Source: Nigrospora sphaerica
Taxonomy: Eukaryota; Ascomycota; Sordariomycetes; Amphisphaeriales; Apiosporaceae
Assembly: GCA_018287875.1 (NCBI GenBank)
Contig: JAGVVL010000015.1
Location: 558,001 to 622,000 of the forward strand
Length of the DNA stretch: 64,000 nucleotides
Direction: 5' to 3'
The position numbers and the translations under genes were made by a program. Under the pieces are notes generated by a model. The model was not told where the DNA came from. It saw nothing but the letters and a program-made list of their open reading frames with translations, and did no database searches. Shown here one piece after another: positions 35,068-45,727 of the stretch (positions are counted from its first letter, which is position 1; every line of letters starts with the position of its first letter).

Positions 35068-37280
35068 ATGACCACCAAACAGTACTGGCCTTTGCAGGCT
35101 GAGAAGATTGACCACGACTTCCGGGGCGGGCCTCCGGCGGAGGACAACCGGCCATTGACACGCTGGTCTTGGGACACGGACGAGGGCGGCAATGATGATA
35201 GAAAGGCCAACGAGAAGGCCAGCGTCAGGGAGGTGCGAAGTGACGACGTGGAGGCAAAGGCTGGCGCCGGTGACGACGTAGTGGGCAGCACCAATCTCTA
35301 CGACGAGAATGGCAAGCTCAGGCTGGTTCCTGTGAGCACCAAATCAAGCCAAACCCGCCCTCCGTGGATCCCGTGTCACGGCGCTGACCAGAGCGAATAC
35401 GTAGACCCCCTCGCCTGATCCCAAGGGTATGCCGTGCCGCCCCGCCCCCCTCGAGCACACGTGTGGATACTAAGCCTCTCCGAGTACAGATCCCCTGAAC
35501 CTTGCGGACTGGAGGAAATGGGTGGCCATCGGCTCTATGTGCATGTGTAAGTAAAGTCGGTTCCCGCTTGTACGGCGCCGTCAACTGAACACCTTCCAGT
35601 CGGCGCCCTCTCCCTCGCCGCCGAGATCGCAGTCGCCGGGCTTCTCCCCGTCTTTCTTCTCGAGTACTCGGGCGTGGACCCGACCAAGGTGCTCAAAGAC
35701 CCCAACTTCAAGTCGGACCCCATGAATCCCTTGGCCATCGTGCCGGCCGGCGTCGAGCCGTTCCCGCTTTCGCAGGTGGCCTTGCTGTCGACGACGCCTC
35801 TGATCGCCAACGGCCTGGCGAGCTTTCTCCTCGTGCCCCTGTCCGTCGCCGTCGGTCGACGGCCCGTCCTGCTCCTGACGGCCATGTGTTCGTGGGCCGG
35901 CGGCATCTGGGCCGGCGCCAGCACTAGTCTGAACGAACACATTGCCGCCAGAGTCCTCCACGGCCTTGGGTCCGGCACCGTCGAGGCGCTGCTGCCCTTG
36001 ATCGTACAAGACATCACCTTCGTTCACCAACGAAACCGGGCCATCTCGGCCGTGGTTGCTAGCCAGGTGGGAATCCCAATACCTGCGTCACGAGACGCTT
36101 TCGTCTGACTTTGCCGCCCAGGGCCCCTTGATCGTACTTTTCGGCACCCTCGGTCCGTGGATCGCCGCCAACGGCACCTGGCGATGGATTTACTGGAGCA
36201 CCTCTATCGCCGGCATCGCGGCTTGGCTGTTGCTGATTGTGTTTGTGCCCGAGACTCGCAAGACAAGGTCGACCGCCGAGCTTGGTAGGGAAGCCCACGC
36301 CGACTCTTTGTCCGTTTCCTCTATGGACGTGTCGCTGATGAGGGCAAAACAGCCGGTAAAAAGGTGTACCCCGTCCCCGAGGGCGCGGACCGAGTGCCCA
36401 TCGACTACGCTACCTTTGGCACTCGCACCTGGAAGGACGACCTCGGCATGTTCAACCTTGGCTTCGAGTGGAAGGAGGCGGGCGCACAGCTCCTCGACAC
36501 GCTTAAGGTGACCTTCTTCCCCGCCGTCATTTTCGGGACCCTGGTCAACTCGGCCTTCAGCATTGTGCAGCAGTCCATCGGGCAGATCATCTCCTTCTCC
36601 CTGCTGGCCGCCGGGTGAGCTCCGCCCCTCTTCTTTTACCCGTCGACACACGCGTTAAGCTAACCGTGGGCGCCCCCGGCAGCATCCCCTTCGAATGGAC
36701 CGGCCTTGCAGTGATCCCGTCCATCTTCGCGACCGTCGTCGTGTACTTCTTCGGCGGCCCGCTCGCGGACAAGACGGCGATGAAGCTGGCGCGGGTGCTG
36801 GGCAAGGGCAGGCGGGAGCCCGAGTACCAGCTGCCGAACCTGATCCTGCCGTTCGTGCTGGGCATCGCGGGGTGCTTCGTCTTCGGCGCCGCGGCGCAGC
36901 AGAACCTGCACTTTGCCTACCTGCTGCTGGGCGCCTTCCTCATCCTCGCGGGCGCGCTGACGAGCCTCACGCTCGTCAACACCTTCGTCATCGAGTCGTA
37001 CCCGCAGTGGGCCGGCCCCGTGCTCGTCAACGTCTCGAGCCTGCGCATCTTCGTCAGCTTCTTCTTCTCCTCGCAGGCGACGACCTGGATCGCCCAGAGC
37101 GGCAGCCTCGCCGTCTTCGCCGGCGGCTTCGCCACCATGCTCCTCGTCGTCTCCCTCACCCTGCCCCTCGTCTTCTTCACCGGCAAGCGCCTGCGCGCCT
37201 GGACCTCGGGCGGCTTCTTCAAGAAGCGCGTCGTCGCCACCGCCGACGCCGACGCCAAGCCGACGGCGGGCGGGCGCTAG
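35068..37280 (+). CDS. major facilitator superfamily transporter (DHA1-like)
   Basis: Seven exons: 35068-35331, 35405-35426, 35490-35546, 35600-36066, 36122-36284, 36353-36614 and 36683-37280. All junctions are in phase and the product is 610 residues. A hydrophilic N-terminus of about 110 residues leads to PLNLADWRKW, then the first membrane segments. VAVGRRPVLL is the loop between helices 2 and 3, typical of proton-driven antiporters of the fungal DHA1/HOL1-like group. RVLHGLGSGTVEALLPLIVQ is helix 4, VVASQGPLIVLFGTLGPW follows, and VPETRK is the end of the first half. The second half includes GGPLADK and several long hydrophobic helices near the C-terminus. It is a plasma-membrane transporter; the substrate (drug, polyamine or metabolite) cannot be told. 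Exon 2 is only 22 nt and encodes TPSPDPK plus one base. Confidence 0.88.
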
Positions 37281-38102
37281 GAGCGGCGCCGACGACGACG
37301 AGGAGCCCGCCGGTGGCGACGCGCCGGTCCGGTTGTTCTTTGGACTCCAAGTTTGGGGCTCGTGGGAGTGCTTATGCCGTAACGAGGACACGACGCAGAG
37401 CGTTAATGAAAGTTTTGATTCGTTCTTCGACTTGGTCGGGACTCGGCGGGCCGTGTCGACGTCACCCCATGATCCAGCCAACAGGCGGTGTAATTACCTT
37501 CCAATAGCTCGGAAGTCCTTTTGGAACACGTGTGCCTGCAGAAAAGTGTTGCTGCGTCGATGAATAAGACGCTTTATTACTTTACTTGCCGCTCAACAGA
37601 CCGTACCGTTGGCTTTCATCTCCATCCCATGGATAAAAATAACACGTCGAGCGGGCGCCGGCTTTCTCACGGAAGAGGACCACCGAGCAGGAAACCAGCT
37701 TCGTAAATGCGTTCAATTTCCAACCAAAGAATGCAATAAAACACCGTAGAGAGGAGAAAATAAGGGGAGAAGGACTATGGGGGAGGAGGGTGGCGCGTGC
37801 TGGCCGATAGGACGGCGCTGGGGTGACCAAACAGTGTGATTCTCGTGCTCGGAAAACATGAAGCGGACCGAGAGAAGCGACGTCACTCACGAAGGCATTA
37901 AAGGGGACTGCAGGTGCGGTGGGATGTATAGATAAAGTATGGATCATCCATCACCCAGCCTCCATCTTCTCTCTTCAAACCGATCGTATGTACACGAAGA
38001 AAAGAATATAATACATCAAAGCATCCGTGCGGCCATGGACCGTCTGTGATTTTCCTCCTTTTTCCCGACCAAGTGGCCGTGGGGCACCGGGGGGCGGGCC
38101 GC
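37281..38102. other. convergent intergenic region
   Basis: The 3' ends of the MFS gene (+) and the GH10 gene (-) face each other over 822 bp. No gene is supported; both 3' untranslated regions and terminators should lie here. Confidence 0.5.
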
Positions 38103-39167
38103 TTAGGCCATGGCCTGCTTGACGGCGTTCACGGCGGGCTTGGGCTGGAAGCTGGCGTCGAAGAGCAGGGGGTTCTCGCCGCGGCGCCACGAGTCCTTGT
38201 CGCTGACGCCCCAGACGGTGATGCCGACGCACTGCTCAAGGTCGAGGCAGGCCTTGGTGACGGCGGCGTAGTCGTTGGCGGGGGCGTTCTTGATATCGAG
38301 CTCGGTGACGGCCACCTCCTTGACGCCCGTCGAGGCGAGCGCCTTGAGGGCGCCGGCGATGTCCTTGCCCATGCCCTCCTGCAGGTGCGTCTGCGAGCCG
38401 ATGCCGTCAATGGGCACGCCCTGCGCCAGCCACTTCTTGACGTGCGCCACCATGCCCTGCTGCACCTTGGCCGCGTTGGCGCTGTCGAGGTTGAAGTCGT
38501 TGATGTACAGCTTGGCGGCGGGGTCGGCGGCGCGCGCCGCCTTGAAGGCGATGCTGACGAACTCCTCGCCCAGCACGTCGGAGAAGACCGACTTGCGCAG
38601 CGAGCCGTCCTGCTCAAACATCTCGTTGACGACGTCCCAAGCGCGGACCTTGCCCTTGTACTTCGTCACGACGCCCGTGACGTGGTCCTGGATGATCTTG
38701 GTGAGGGTGGCCTTGTCGCGCACGTTCTTGACGTACTGCGGCAGCTGGCTGTGCCACACGAGGGTGTGGCCGCGGACGCTCATGCCGTTCTGCGTGGCGA
38801 AGTTGACGAGCTGGTCCGAGCCCTGGAAGTTGAACTTGCCCTGCTGCGGCTCCGTGGCGTCCCACTTCATCGAGTTCTCGGGCGTCAGCTGGCCGAACTG
38901 CTCCTTGAGCACCTTGGTGTTCTGCTGGTTGCCCAGGGTGCCGGGGTCGGCGATGTTGCCAAAGTAGATCTTGCCCTTGGCCTTGAACAGCGCGTTGAGC
39001 GAATCGCCGGCGGCCGCGGCCTTCTGGCCACCCTGCTGACCGCTGATGGGGGCGCCCTGGGGGAAGCCACCGGCGGCGGCGGCGGCAGCGTTCTGGGCCG
39101 CCTCGGGGCAGGGACGGGCCAAGGCACCCATGGGGGCGAGGAGAGCGGCGATAACGGCGGCCTTCAT
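38103..39167 (-). CDS. secreted GH10 endo-1,4-beta-xylanase
   Basis: One uninterrupted exon of 354 residues. Residues 1-17 are a signal peptide ([17 protein letters not shown]). A low-complexity linker rich in Ala, Gly and Gln covers 24-53. The GH10 (beta/alpha)8 domain then runs to the C-terminus. The acid/base Glu182 lies in WDVVNE and the nucleophile Glu289 in VTELDI. Other family hallmarks are [23 protein letters not shown] and [13 protein letters not shown]. The linker is N-terminal but carries no cellulose-binding module, so the module may have been lost, or the stretch is just a mature N-terminus. The enzyme cleaves the xylan backbone outside the cell. It lies 9 kb from cip1, another biomass-degradation gene, with unrelated genes between. 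Confidence 0.96.
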   Translation of the reverse strand: MKAAVIAALLAPMGALARPCPEAAQNAAAAAAGGFPQGAPISGQQGGQKAAAAGDSLNALFKAKGKIYFGNIADPGTLGNQQNTKVLKEQFGQLTPENSMKWDATEPQQGKFNFQGSDQLVNFATQNGMSVRGHTLVWHSQLPQYVKNVRDKATLTKIIQDHVTGVVTKYKGKVRAWDVVNEMFEQDGSLRKSVFSDVLGEEFVSIAFKAARAADPAAKLYINDFNLDSANAAKVQQGMVAHVKKWLAQGVPIDGIGSQTHLQEGMGKDIAGALKALASTGVKEVAVTELDIKNAPANDYAAVTKACLDLEQCVGITVWGVSDKDSWRRGENPLLFDASFQPKPAVNAVKQAMA

Positions 39168-39376
39168 TTTGAAAGTTGTTGGGTGGTTGATGGAAAGTGG
39201 GAAGTGTGTGTAGTGAGTAGTAGTTGCGAAGTCTTGCTTGCGTAAAGAATGGAACGGTACAGAGCCACTGAACCTGAGGGCCGGGAGTTGAAAGACGGAA
39301 AGGTGAAGGGAGAAGAGGATGTGATGAAGCTGGATGAGGAGAGAAGAGAATGGGTTAACGACGGGCCAGACGAGGC

Positions 39377-39385
39377 CATATATAA
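39377..39385 (-). promoter_or_regulatory. TATA box of the GH10 xylanase gene
   Basis: TATATATGG on the minus strand lies about 210 bp before the xylanase start codon and is followed by a CT-rich leader. It fits an inducible secreted-enzyme promoter. Confidence 0.5.
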
Positions 39386-40635
39386 CGACGGCAGAACCTC
39401 TCTATCTCGTGTCCTCGTTCCCTCGGCTGGCAGCCCGAGGTCATGGGTATGGAGCCGCCCCGTATGGCGCCGGGAAGAGCCCACCACGCCCGCCCGGCAG
39501 AGCTGGCCGACGGACCTGGGCCATACCCACCTCGCCTGCGACGCTGTGTCCGAGGGGAGGTCGCGCTGGGAATTGCGAGTTGGGGCCGGTCATTGTTTGC
39601 CCGTCCACGGGCAGGGGGGCAGGCATGGCAAGGGCGGGGCGGACAGGGGAGGAAGGGCACGAAGGGCCAGGAGATCGCCCTATGTCGTCCCTTCGGGCCT
39701 GCCATGATCGCTCGATCGCCAGAGTACCACCGAGCCACCCAGGGGTGTTGAGGTCTGTTCCCAATGCTGGCTGCCGGTATCGAGAACGAGACACAAACAC
39801 CCTCTTCCCCTTCTCCGTCTCCTACTGCCGTAAGCGGAGGCGCCCGTATCACATCAACAAGCACTTTCCCAGCGGCAGTGGGAGGGGCACGGGAAAAGGG
39901 GGACCCAACATCAACCAATATCCGATCCTGCGGTCCGCCGCGGGGGCGTTGTCGACTCGGGCAATGCCGCAACAGTAGCATGGGCCGGAGGGCGAGATAG
40001 AATAAGGAAGGACGGGCTGTTTCGAGCATCCCGAAAGGGAAGACGCCAAGGCTGACCGGCTCTCCCCGTGCGCAGGATGACGATGGAGCGGGTTTGACGT
40101 TGATTGCCAGCTGTGGAGCGGCTGACTTCCGTTGGCGCGCCTTCCCAGGGCGTCGACCCCGGCTGAAACGGTCCCCTCTTTCCCCTTCGCGGCGCCGCCC
40201 CGCCTAGGCAGCACGATGCCAATATGCGCACCCGCGCCAACGTTCGATGGAAAGCAAAATGGGCCGTTGTGACCCGGGGTTGTTGTTTTCTTTCAAAGCT
40301 TATCGTTTGCCCCTCCCTATACGACGCCGAGCATGATGGAGAGCTTGTCGGTCGCGTCCGGTACCGCCCTCAAAAAGCTTGCCCGCCTGATTCTGCAGGG
40401 CTTGGCGTGGACGTGCGACCCGCGATTGGGGGTGCGGCAACTTCTCCTGGGTGTCCGTCCTTGGCCAGCGAGCCCTGAAGCTTGTTCTTCGCGGGGCTTC
40501 TTCTTGGCCGCTTGTCGCCACCCAGTGCTTGCTTGTCTAGATTGCATGACTCCCGCGAGTGCATCATCAGAGAAGTCGAAGGTCAATCTCGAACGGTGCG
40601 CTAGAGCTGCCGGCTATTGGGCCCCTTGGACTCAA

Positions 40636-40747
40636 GGTACTTCTTAGGTAGGAAAGTGCCTAGCTGGGGTACTTCTTACAACCTCTGCCCGCCTACTTCG
40701 CAGATGTACCTCTTGAAGATGCAGGTCATGTTCGTAGGTACTTCCTA
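40636..40747 (+). repeat. three copies of GGTACTTCTTA-like motif
   Basis: GGTACTTCTTA occurs at 40636-40646 and 40668-40678, and GGTACTTCCTA at 40737-40747. It is not part of a gene. It may be a short dispersed element or protein-binding site; nothing else supports a function. Confidence 0.45.
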
Positions 40748-41917
40748 AAGTGCGGCTGCCATAGCCCCATGAACCGACCGGTAGCAGAGCCTCCTCCCCT
40801 CCCCCCCCCCGGAGCCGCCGGTTCACCCGTCTTCACCAGCACCGCCTGACTTTGGTGTCGGGAACCACCTGTGGCCCGTTCTTAGCTTGCCTGGCTGGTT
40901 AAAATTGTATAGTTACAGCCGCACTAGCCGTAGCATTAGGTGCGATTCCGCGACCTAGCGGTTCCGCAGAGTATATCCCTGACGGGTTCGTTCGCCCTCT
41001 GTGGCCATGACGATCAGCGCCTGTCCACGCACACAGCAGGGTGGGTGGGGTTTCACGTAGATTCTCGGCTGACCATCCTTCGTGTTCTACCAATATGTCC
41101 TGGGAATACCCATACAATAACTTCCGCCCCAACCGGGCAACAACTGCGAGAGGAAGAGGGCTTGGCTTCGGCTTGATGTCGTTTCCTTATTGGAAGCAGA
41201 CCTCCCCCTGTGTACCTCTTACGCGGGCTACTTCTCTCCCTGCTCCACCTTTTTAACCCGACAAATCCGACTTCACGACGCGCCCGCTCTCCCCAATTAG
41301 ATAGCCCTGTCGCAAATCCCCCCGGCGCTCTTTAGTGTGCTTTGTCGGTATTGCAGCCGGTGGGCTGCATCGCGTTGCGCGTCGGACCATACCCGCACTG
41401 GCCGTAGTTCGATCGTAGGTTTCATTTGGCGCAGAGCCGCCGCTTTAGTAGTCGAAGGAGGGGGAGCGCCCAGAAACGGCCCAGTCCGCCCGCCTCAGCG
41501 TGCCGTCGCCCATCCAAGCAACTTCCAGGAATGCGAGTGCCGCCGTGGCAGATCCCTTGGCGGCCCTGCCCTCGGCTCCGACAGTAGTGACGACGGCGAC
41601 GGCCTCGACAGGGCTTGGCGGCAAATTGTTGTGCCGTTTCGTCATCACCAGGCCAGACGGCGAGCACAAGCAAGGGCGGCCATGCGGTATCGCGCGCGTG
41701 CTCCCTGGCTGCCAAACGGCCCCATGAGCCCAGGGTGCCCAGGTATTCACATCCGAACACGTTTAACCGCGGGAAAGTGAGCGCCGGACCGTTTGCGGGA
41801 AGATCAGCCAGATCGTCACAAAGTGCAAGGAACCAAGCTGGAGAGGAGGCATGGATGTACCCCCGCAGGCTGGCAGGTTTGTTGGCTACCAAAATTCTTC
41901 CGTCTATGCCGATCTGT

Positions 41918-44737
41918 CTACGCTCTAGGATGTGGGTTGCCCTGGATCTCGCGGATAATCTCCCGTGATTTGGCATTATCCGCGAAACTGAGGCCGATCA
42001 GATCCACCACTTCGTCAACCCTAAAGTAGAGACTGAGGTCGCTCTCGAGCCACAGGAACTTGACGTCCGACAGGTTGCTCTGCAGCACCTCGGAGAGGTA
42101 CTTGAGCCGCAGCCAGTTGTCTGCATATTGCGCCGTAGTCGGCACCTCGTTCTCGCCTGCCCCTGCTGGCAAGAAGAGGTCGTCGAGCTCCGTGATCTTC
42201 GCAATCATGCTGGCAATGTTGTACGCCTCCTCCTCGCCGATACCGGGGAGGTCCATTACGTCCGCCACGAGCTTGGAAGCCAGCGTGTCCACCAGCGACC
42301 CTATCGCTTGGCACCAGGCCGACCGCGAAAGAACGCTGGACCACGTCGCGGCCATGGCACGAACGCGCGTCGTCGCCGACTCGATCTGCATCGAGAGGTC
42401 CGACGCGTCGGCGTCCTGCTGAAGCAAGTTCTGCGCCCCGCCGAGAAGATCGCGAAGGATGGTCCGCTGTGTCGACATCTCCGACGCGTAGGCTCGCCCG
42501 GCGAACGACTGGAGGGTTTTAATATCGTTATCCAACCGGAGCATCGTGACAGCCCGGGGCGCGATGTCCTCCCGCGCCTTCCAAGCCACTGCCATGTCCG
42601 TAAGGCGCTCCGCTAGATACGTTGCGTCGTTGTAAAGAAACATATTACCGCCGCCACTGGTGTCGAGCGAGTAGTAGTGCGGTGACACGGCGCGGAACAT
42701 GGCCAAAACCAAGGTAGGCAATGAGAAAAGGCCAGCCGCTGCCGCCGCTACGGGGCTGCCTGGGGACCTGAACCACCGAGTTAGCAACCAGTTGAGAGAT
42801 GTGCCGGCGCAGAAGCATACTCACCCTACCAGTAGAGCGCCGTCTTCCAATATGGCTGATATTAGGGATAAGACTGGCTCGGGCAGCGATGAGATGTGAT
42901 ACGTCTCCTTGAGGGTCAGTTCACGTGTCTGCGACTGTTCCTGGCCTGCGCGTGATGGCTCCCTTTTCGCTGGCGTGGGAGCCGCCGGCGGCTGGTCGGC
43001 TGGGTCCTCGTCGCCCCAACCCCATGCATCAGCCGGGTCTTCGTCTGCACCAGCGGCTGGCTGGGCAGCTGGCGGCTCGGCCGTCTTTTCCTCGCCCGCA
43101 TCGACATCGCCCCAGCCCCATGCGTCCGCGGCATCGTCTTCGACCGCTTCTACCGTGGATGGCGCGGGAGCCTCGGCGTCTTTCTCCGCCGTGGCGCCAT
43201 CCGCGCTATCATCCCATGCTGCGCCCCAATCGTCATCCATGTCGGCCGCGGGAGCACCATTGGCTGCCAGGTCCTTGCCTTCCGAACGAGACACGGTCTG
43301 CGTCTCCACGCGCTCGACCTCTGTCGGGTTGCCCAGGCCTCGAGCCATCTTATTCCTGACCGAGTCGAGTGCCGTCTCTCTGCATTTGGCAAGCCAGACC
43401 CGTGGGGCGCTATCCACCCACTCTTGCAACTCTTCAAAACCAGTGTACTTCATCTCGGCCAACGAAGTACAGAACTGCTTCGCAGCGCTGATCACTTCTT
43501 GGAAGTCGTCCATTTCTCGCAACGATACCGGTAGAGCCGAGTCAAGCCATACGTTGATGATTCGAGGCACCAGGGCGGGCATCATGACGTTGGACAGGGA
43601 TCGCACGAGGTCCTCGGGTAGCCTGGTTGCCAGGTACCCGGTGATTTGTCCGAGATCCGCGAACAGAGCAGAGATGGTGCTGTCAGCCTGCCCCTGAACG
43701 CCCAGCGTAGACTATAGAAGATGAGCGTAGGCACTAGATGGGGGCAGCGAGCACATACGTCATCAGCACTGATACCCGGCAGAGTTTGTCCATGGAGAGC
43801 CGTCCGCGGCCCAACTATCGCCTCATCGATGCTGTGCCAGAAGAGAGCCATTCTCTGATCGACTTCTTTGTATGCCTGTAGCCCGATAAGCGCTTCGGAA
43901 AGCGACATTGGCTCGTCTGCTCGCTTGTCAGTATGGGGCGTCGGTATGCGAGTAGAAAGGGGCTCGTGGTACCATCACGGGCTTGGTGAATCTCCAGACG
44001 GCCTGCTGGGCGATCAACCCGCACCAGCGAGTTCCAGACATGGTCAAAGACATCGTGGACGGCCGACTTCAATTCAAAGGCCCGCATATCCAGTGTCCGC
44101 ATGACGCGGCAAGACTTGCTGACGGGTATCTGGTCCATGGCAGTCCATGATTCTGTATGCGGTCAGCGCGGTCCACACGGCGTCGCGGGTCGCATTGTCC
44201 TTACTCTCGAGGAGGTGCAACGAATCCAAGACTCGTCGCTCGTTCCGCGCTTGTTCGACCTGGTCCAACAGCTCATTGACTCGCTTGATGTTTGTCAAGG
44301 CCTCGCGCACCTGTGCTGTGTAGCTGACTTCGCGCTGGAGAAACTCGACCTTCTCTTCGGCTTCCAGTATAGACTGGCCGGATACCTCAGGGGCCTCTGC
44401 ACGCCGGACAATCTCGTTGGCAAGCGATCGCGACTTGTTAATGTCGTCCTCGAGGGCTTTCGCATTCGTAACCCATGACTGGACGTCGGGAGCCGTCTCT
44501 TCATTGATGCCGTGTATTTGTGCCTGTCTCGGCCTCTTGCGTCAACCATTGTTCGGTCCGGGCGGGCCTGGCGCTGCTTACCTGAAGCTGCGATTTGGCC
44601 GCGGCTAACGATTCCAGGGCAGGCTGAAGGTCCGCGGCTGCGATGCGCCGCGAGGAGACCTCGTCGTCGGGAAAGCCGGAGTGGAGGGCGAAGTCGACCA
44701 AAGCTTGGCCGAGGCCGACCGCCTGCTCTTGTGCCAT
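41918..44737 (-). CDS. ZW10/Dsl1-type vesicle-tethering and kinetochore protein
   Basis: Six exons: 44737-44582, 44523-44205, 44152-43973, 43916-43759, 43711-42825 and 42767-41918. Introns are 47-58 bp with clear CTGAC branches, all phases agree, and the product is 849 residues. The N-terminal helical part contains coiled-coil-like segments. Family motifs follow: SWTAMDQIPV, SCRVMRTLDMRAFELKSAVH, LIGLQAYKEVDQRMALFWH and LGQITGYLATRLPEDLVRSL. An acidic linker with repeated DAWGWGD units sits near residues 390-440 and is typical of fungal members. The C-terminal helical domain starts at TLKETYHISSLPEPVLSLI. ZW10 proteins act in the NRZ/Dsl1 complex that tethers Golgi-to-ER vesicles and, in animals, in the kinetochore RZZ complex. 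In a fungus the tethering role is the more likely one. The start at 44737 is the first ATG of the frame. Confidence 0.85.
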
Positions 44738-45727
44738 GTTGCGACAGCTCGCCAGTCGGTGCGGCTCCCGTTGGGTCTTGCGCGGAGGATGGGCTTGGGG
44801 CGCAATGAGACGCGCCGGCTGGATCGTCCGGGCTCGTGTTCGTGGCTCCGTATCGGCAGATGCTCTCGAGCGGGCTTCGGCTCAGCCCGGGCGTACCCAA
44901 TCACAAGGGTTTTTTAACTTCAGAAGCGAGGTGTGGTGGACAGGCCAGCTAGCAAGCTCAAGATACAAGGAATCGGATGTGAGTCGGTTCCAGGTGGTGA
45001 GGTCGTTCCATCTGGCCAGCACAGCAGCGACTGACTGCCCAGTGAGTCCTTGCGCTAACCGGCTCTCACAGTGCCACTCGCTTGCTCTCTCTCCCTGTAG
45101 CGACCGGGGTCTCGGGGGCTGGCGTCTTATCGCCGCCATTAGCTATGTGCTTATCGATAGCCGATAATCCGCCCAATTGCGGGGGAGGGGTACCGCAGTA
45201 GCATCACAGCAGCTGGCTCACGTTTGTGCTGTGCCCGAGCTTGGTCTGTGTGAATTTGACTTGACCCTGGGCTTCTGAGATCCCGACGTCAGTCAGGCTG
45301 TTAGATCCCTTGCTTTCCTCCCGTCCCTGTCCCGCCACTCGTTCCTTTTCGTCCTTCAAGTCGGAAATCACCATTCCCCTGCAGTACTCGAGCACACCCA
45401 AGCAAGGCAGGCCGAAGCATCTCCGATAACCACGGAGCACTGGCAGCTCGCTTCCCTCCATTTTCCTCCTATCGTGACAGCATCGTTCCCCGGCCAGTCG
45501 GATCTCTCCGCCACTATAGCGCTGCCGTCGTATCTTTGGCGCTGCTCGTCCGTCCTCCGACCCAAGCACTGCTCGCCTGTGCTGCTTCCACGGTATATCT
45601 GGTCTGTTGTACCCGTGTCCCGGCGCCCTTTCCCAGCCCGTCCGATGGAAACCGAACCTTATATCTTGGAGAAACGCCTCGCTGACCACGTCGCAGGCAA
45701 ATCCGTCGCTCAGTTTCTTTTCTCGAA
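44738..45727. other. divergent promoter region of ZW10 and M16 genes
   Basis: About 1 kb between two gene starts facing away from each other. The right side is pyrimidine-rich, probably the M16 leader. No gene is supported inside. Confidence 0.5.

Larger units (their letters stand above)
39168..41917. other. long upstream region of the xylanase gene
   Basis: About 2.75 kb. The first 1 kb is the xylanase promoter, with a TATA box and G-rich runs near 39600-39650 that could bind the carbon-catabolite repressor Cre1. No XlnR-type GGCTAAA site was seen within 1 kb. The rest shows no supported gene. A C10 tract lies at 40801-40810. Confidence 0.5.

Noticed and set aside
38046..39245. 399-codon open frame on the plus strand
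   Set aside because: It is fully antisense to the GH10 xylanase and has the biased Val/Leu/Gly content of a shadow frame.
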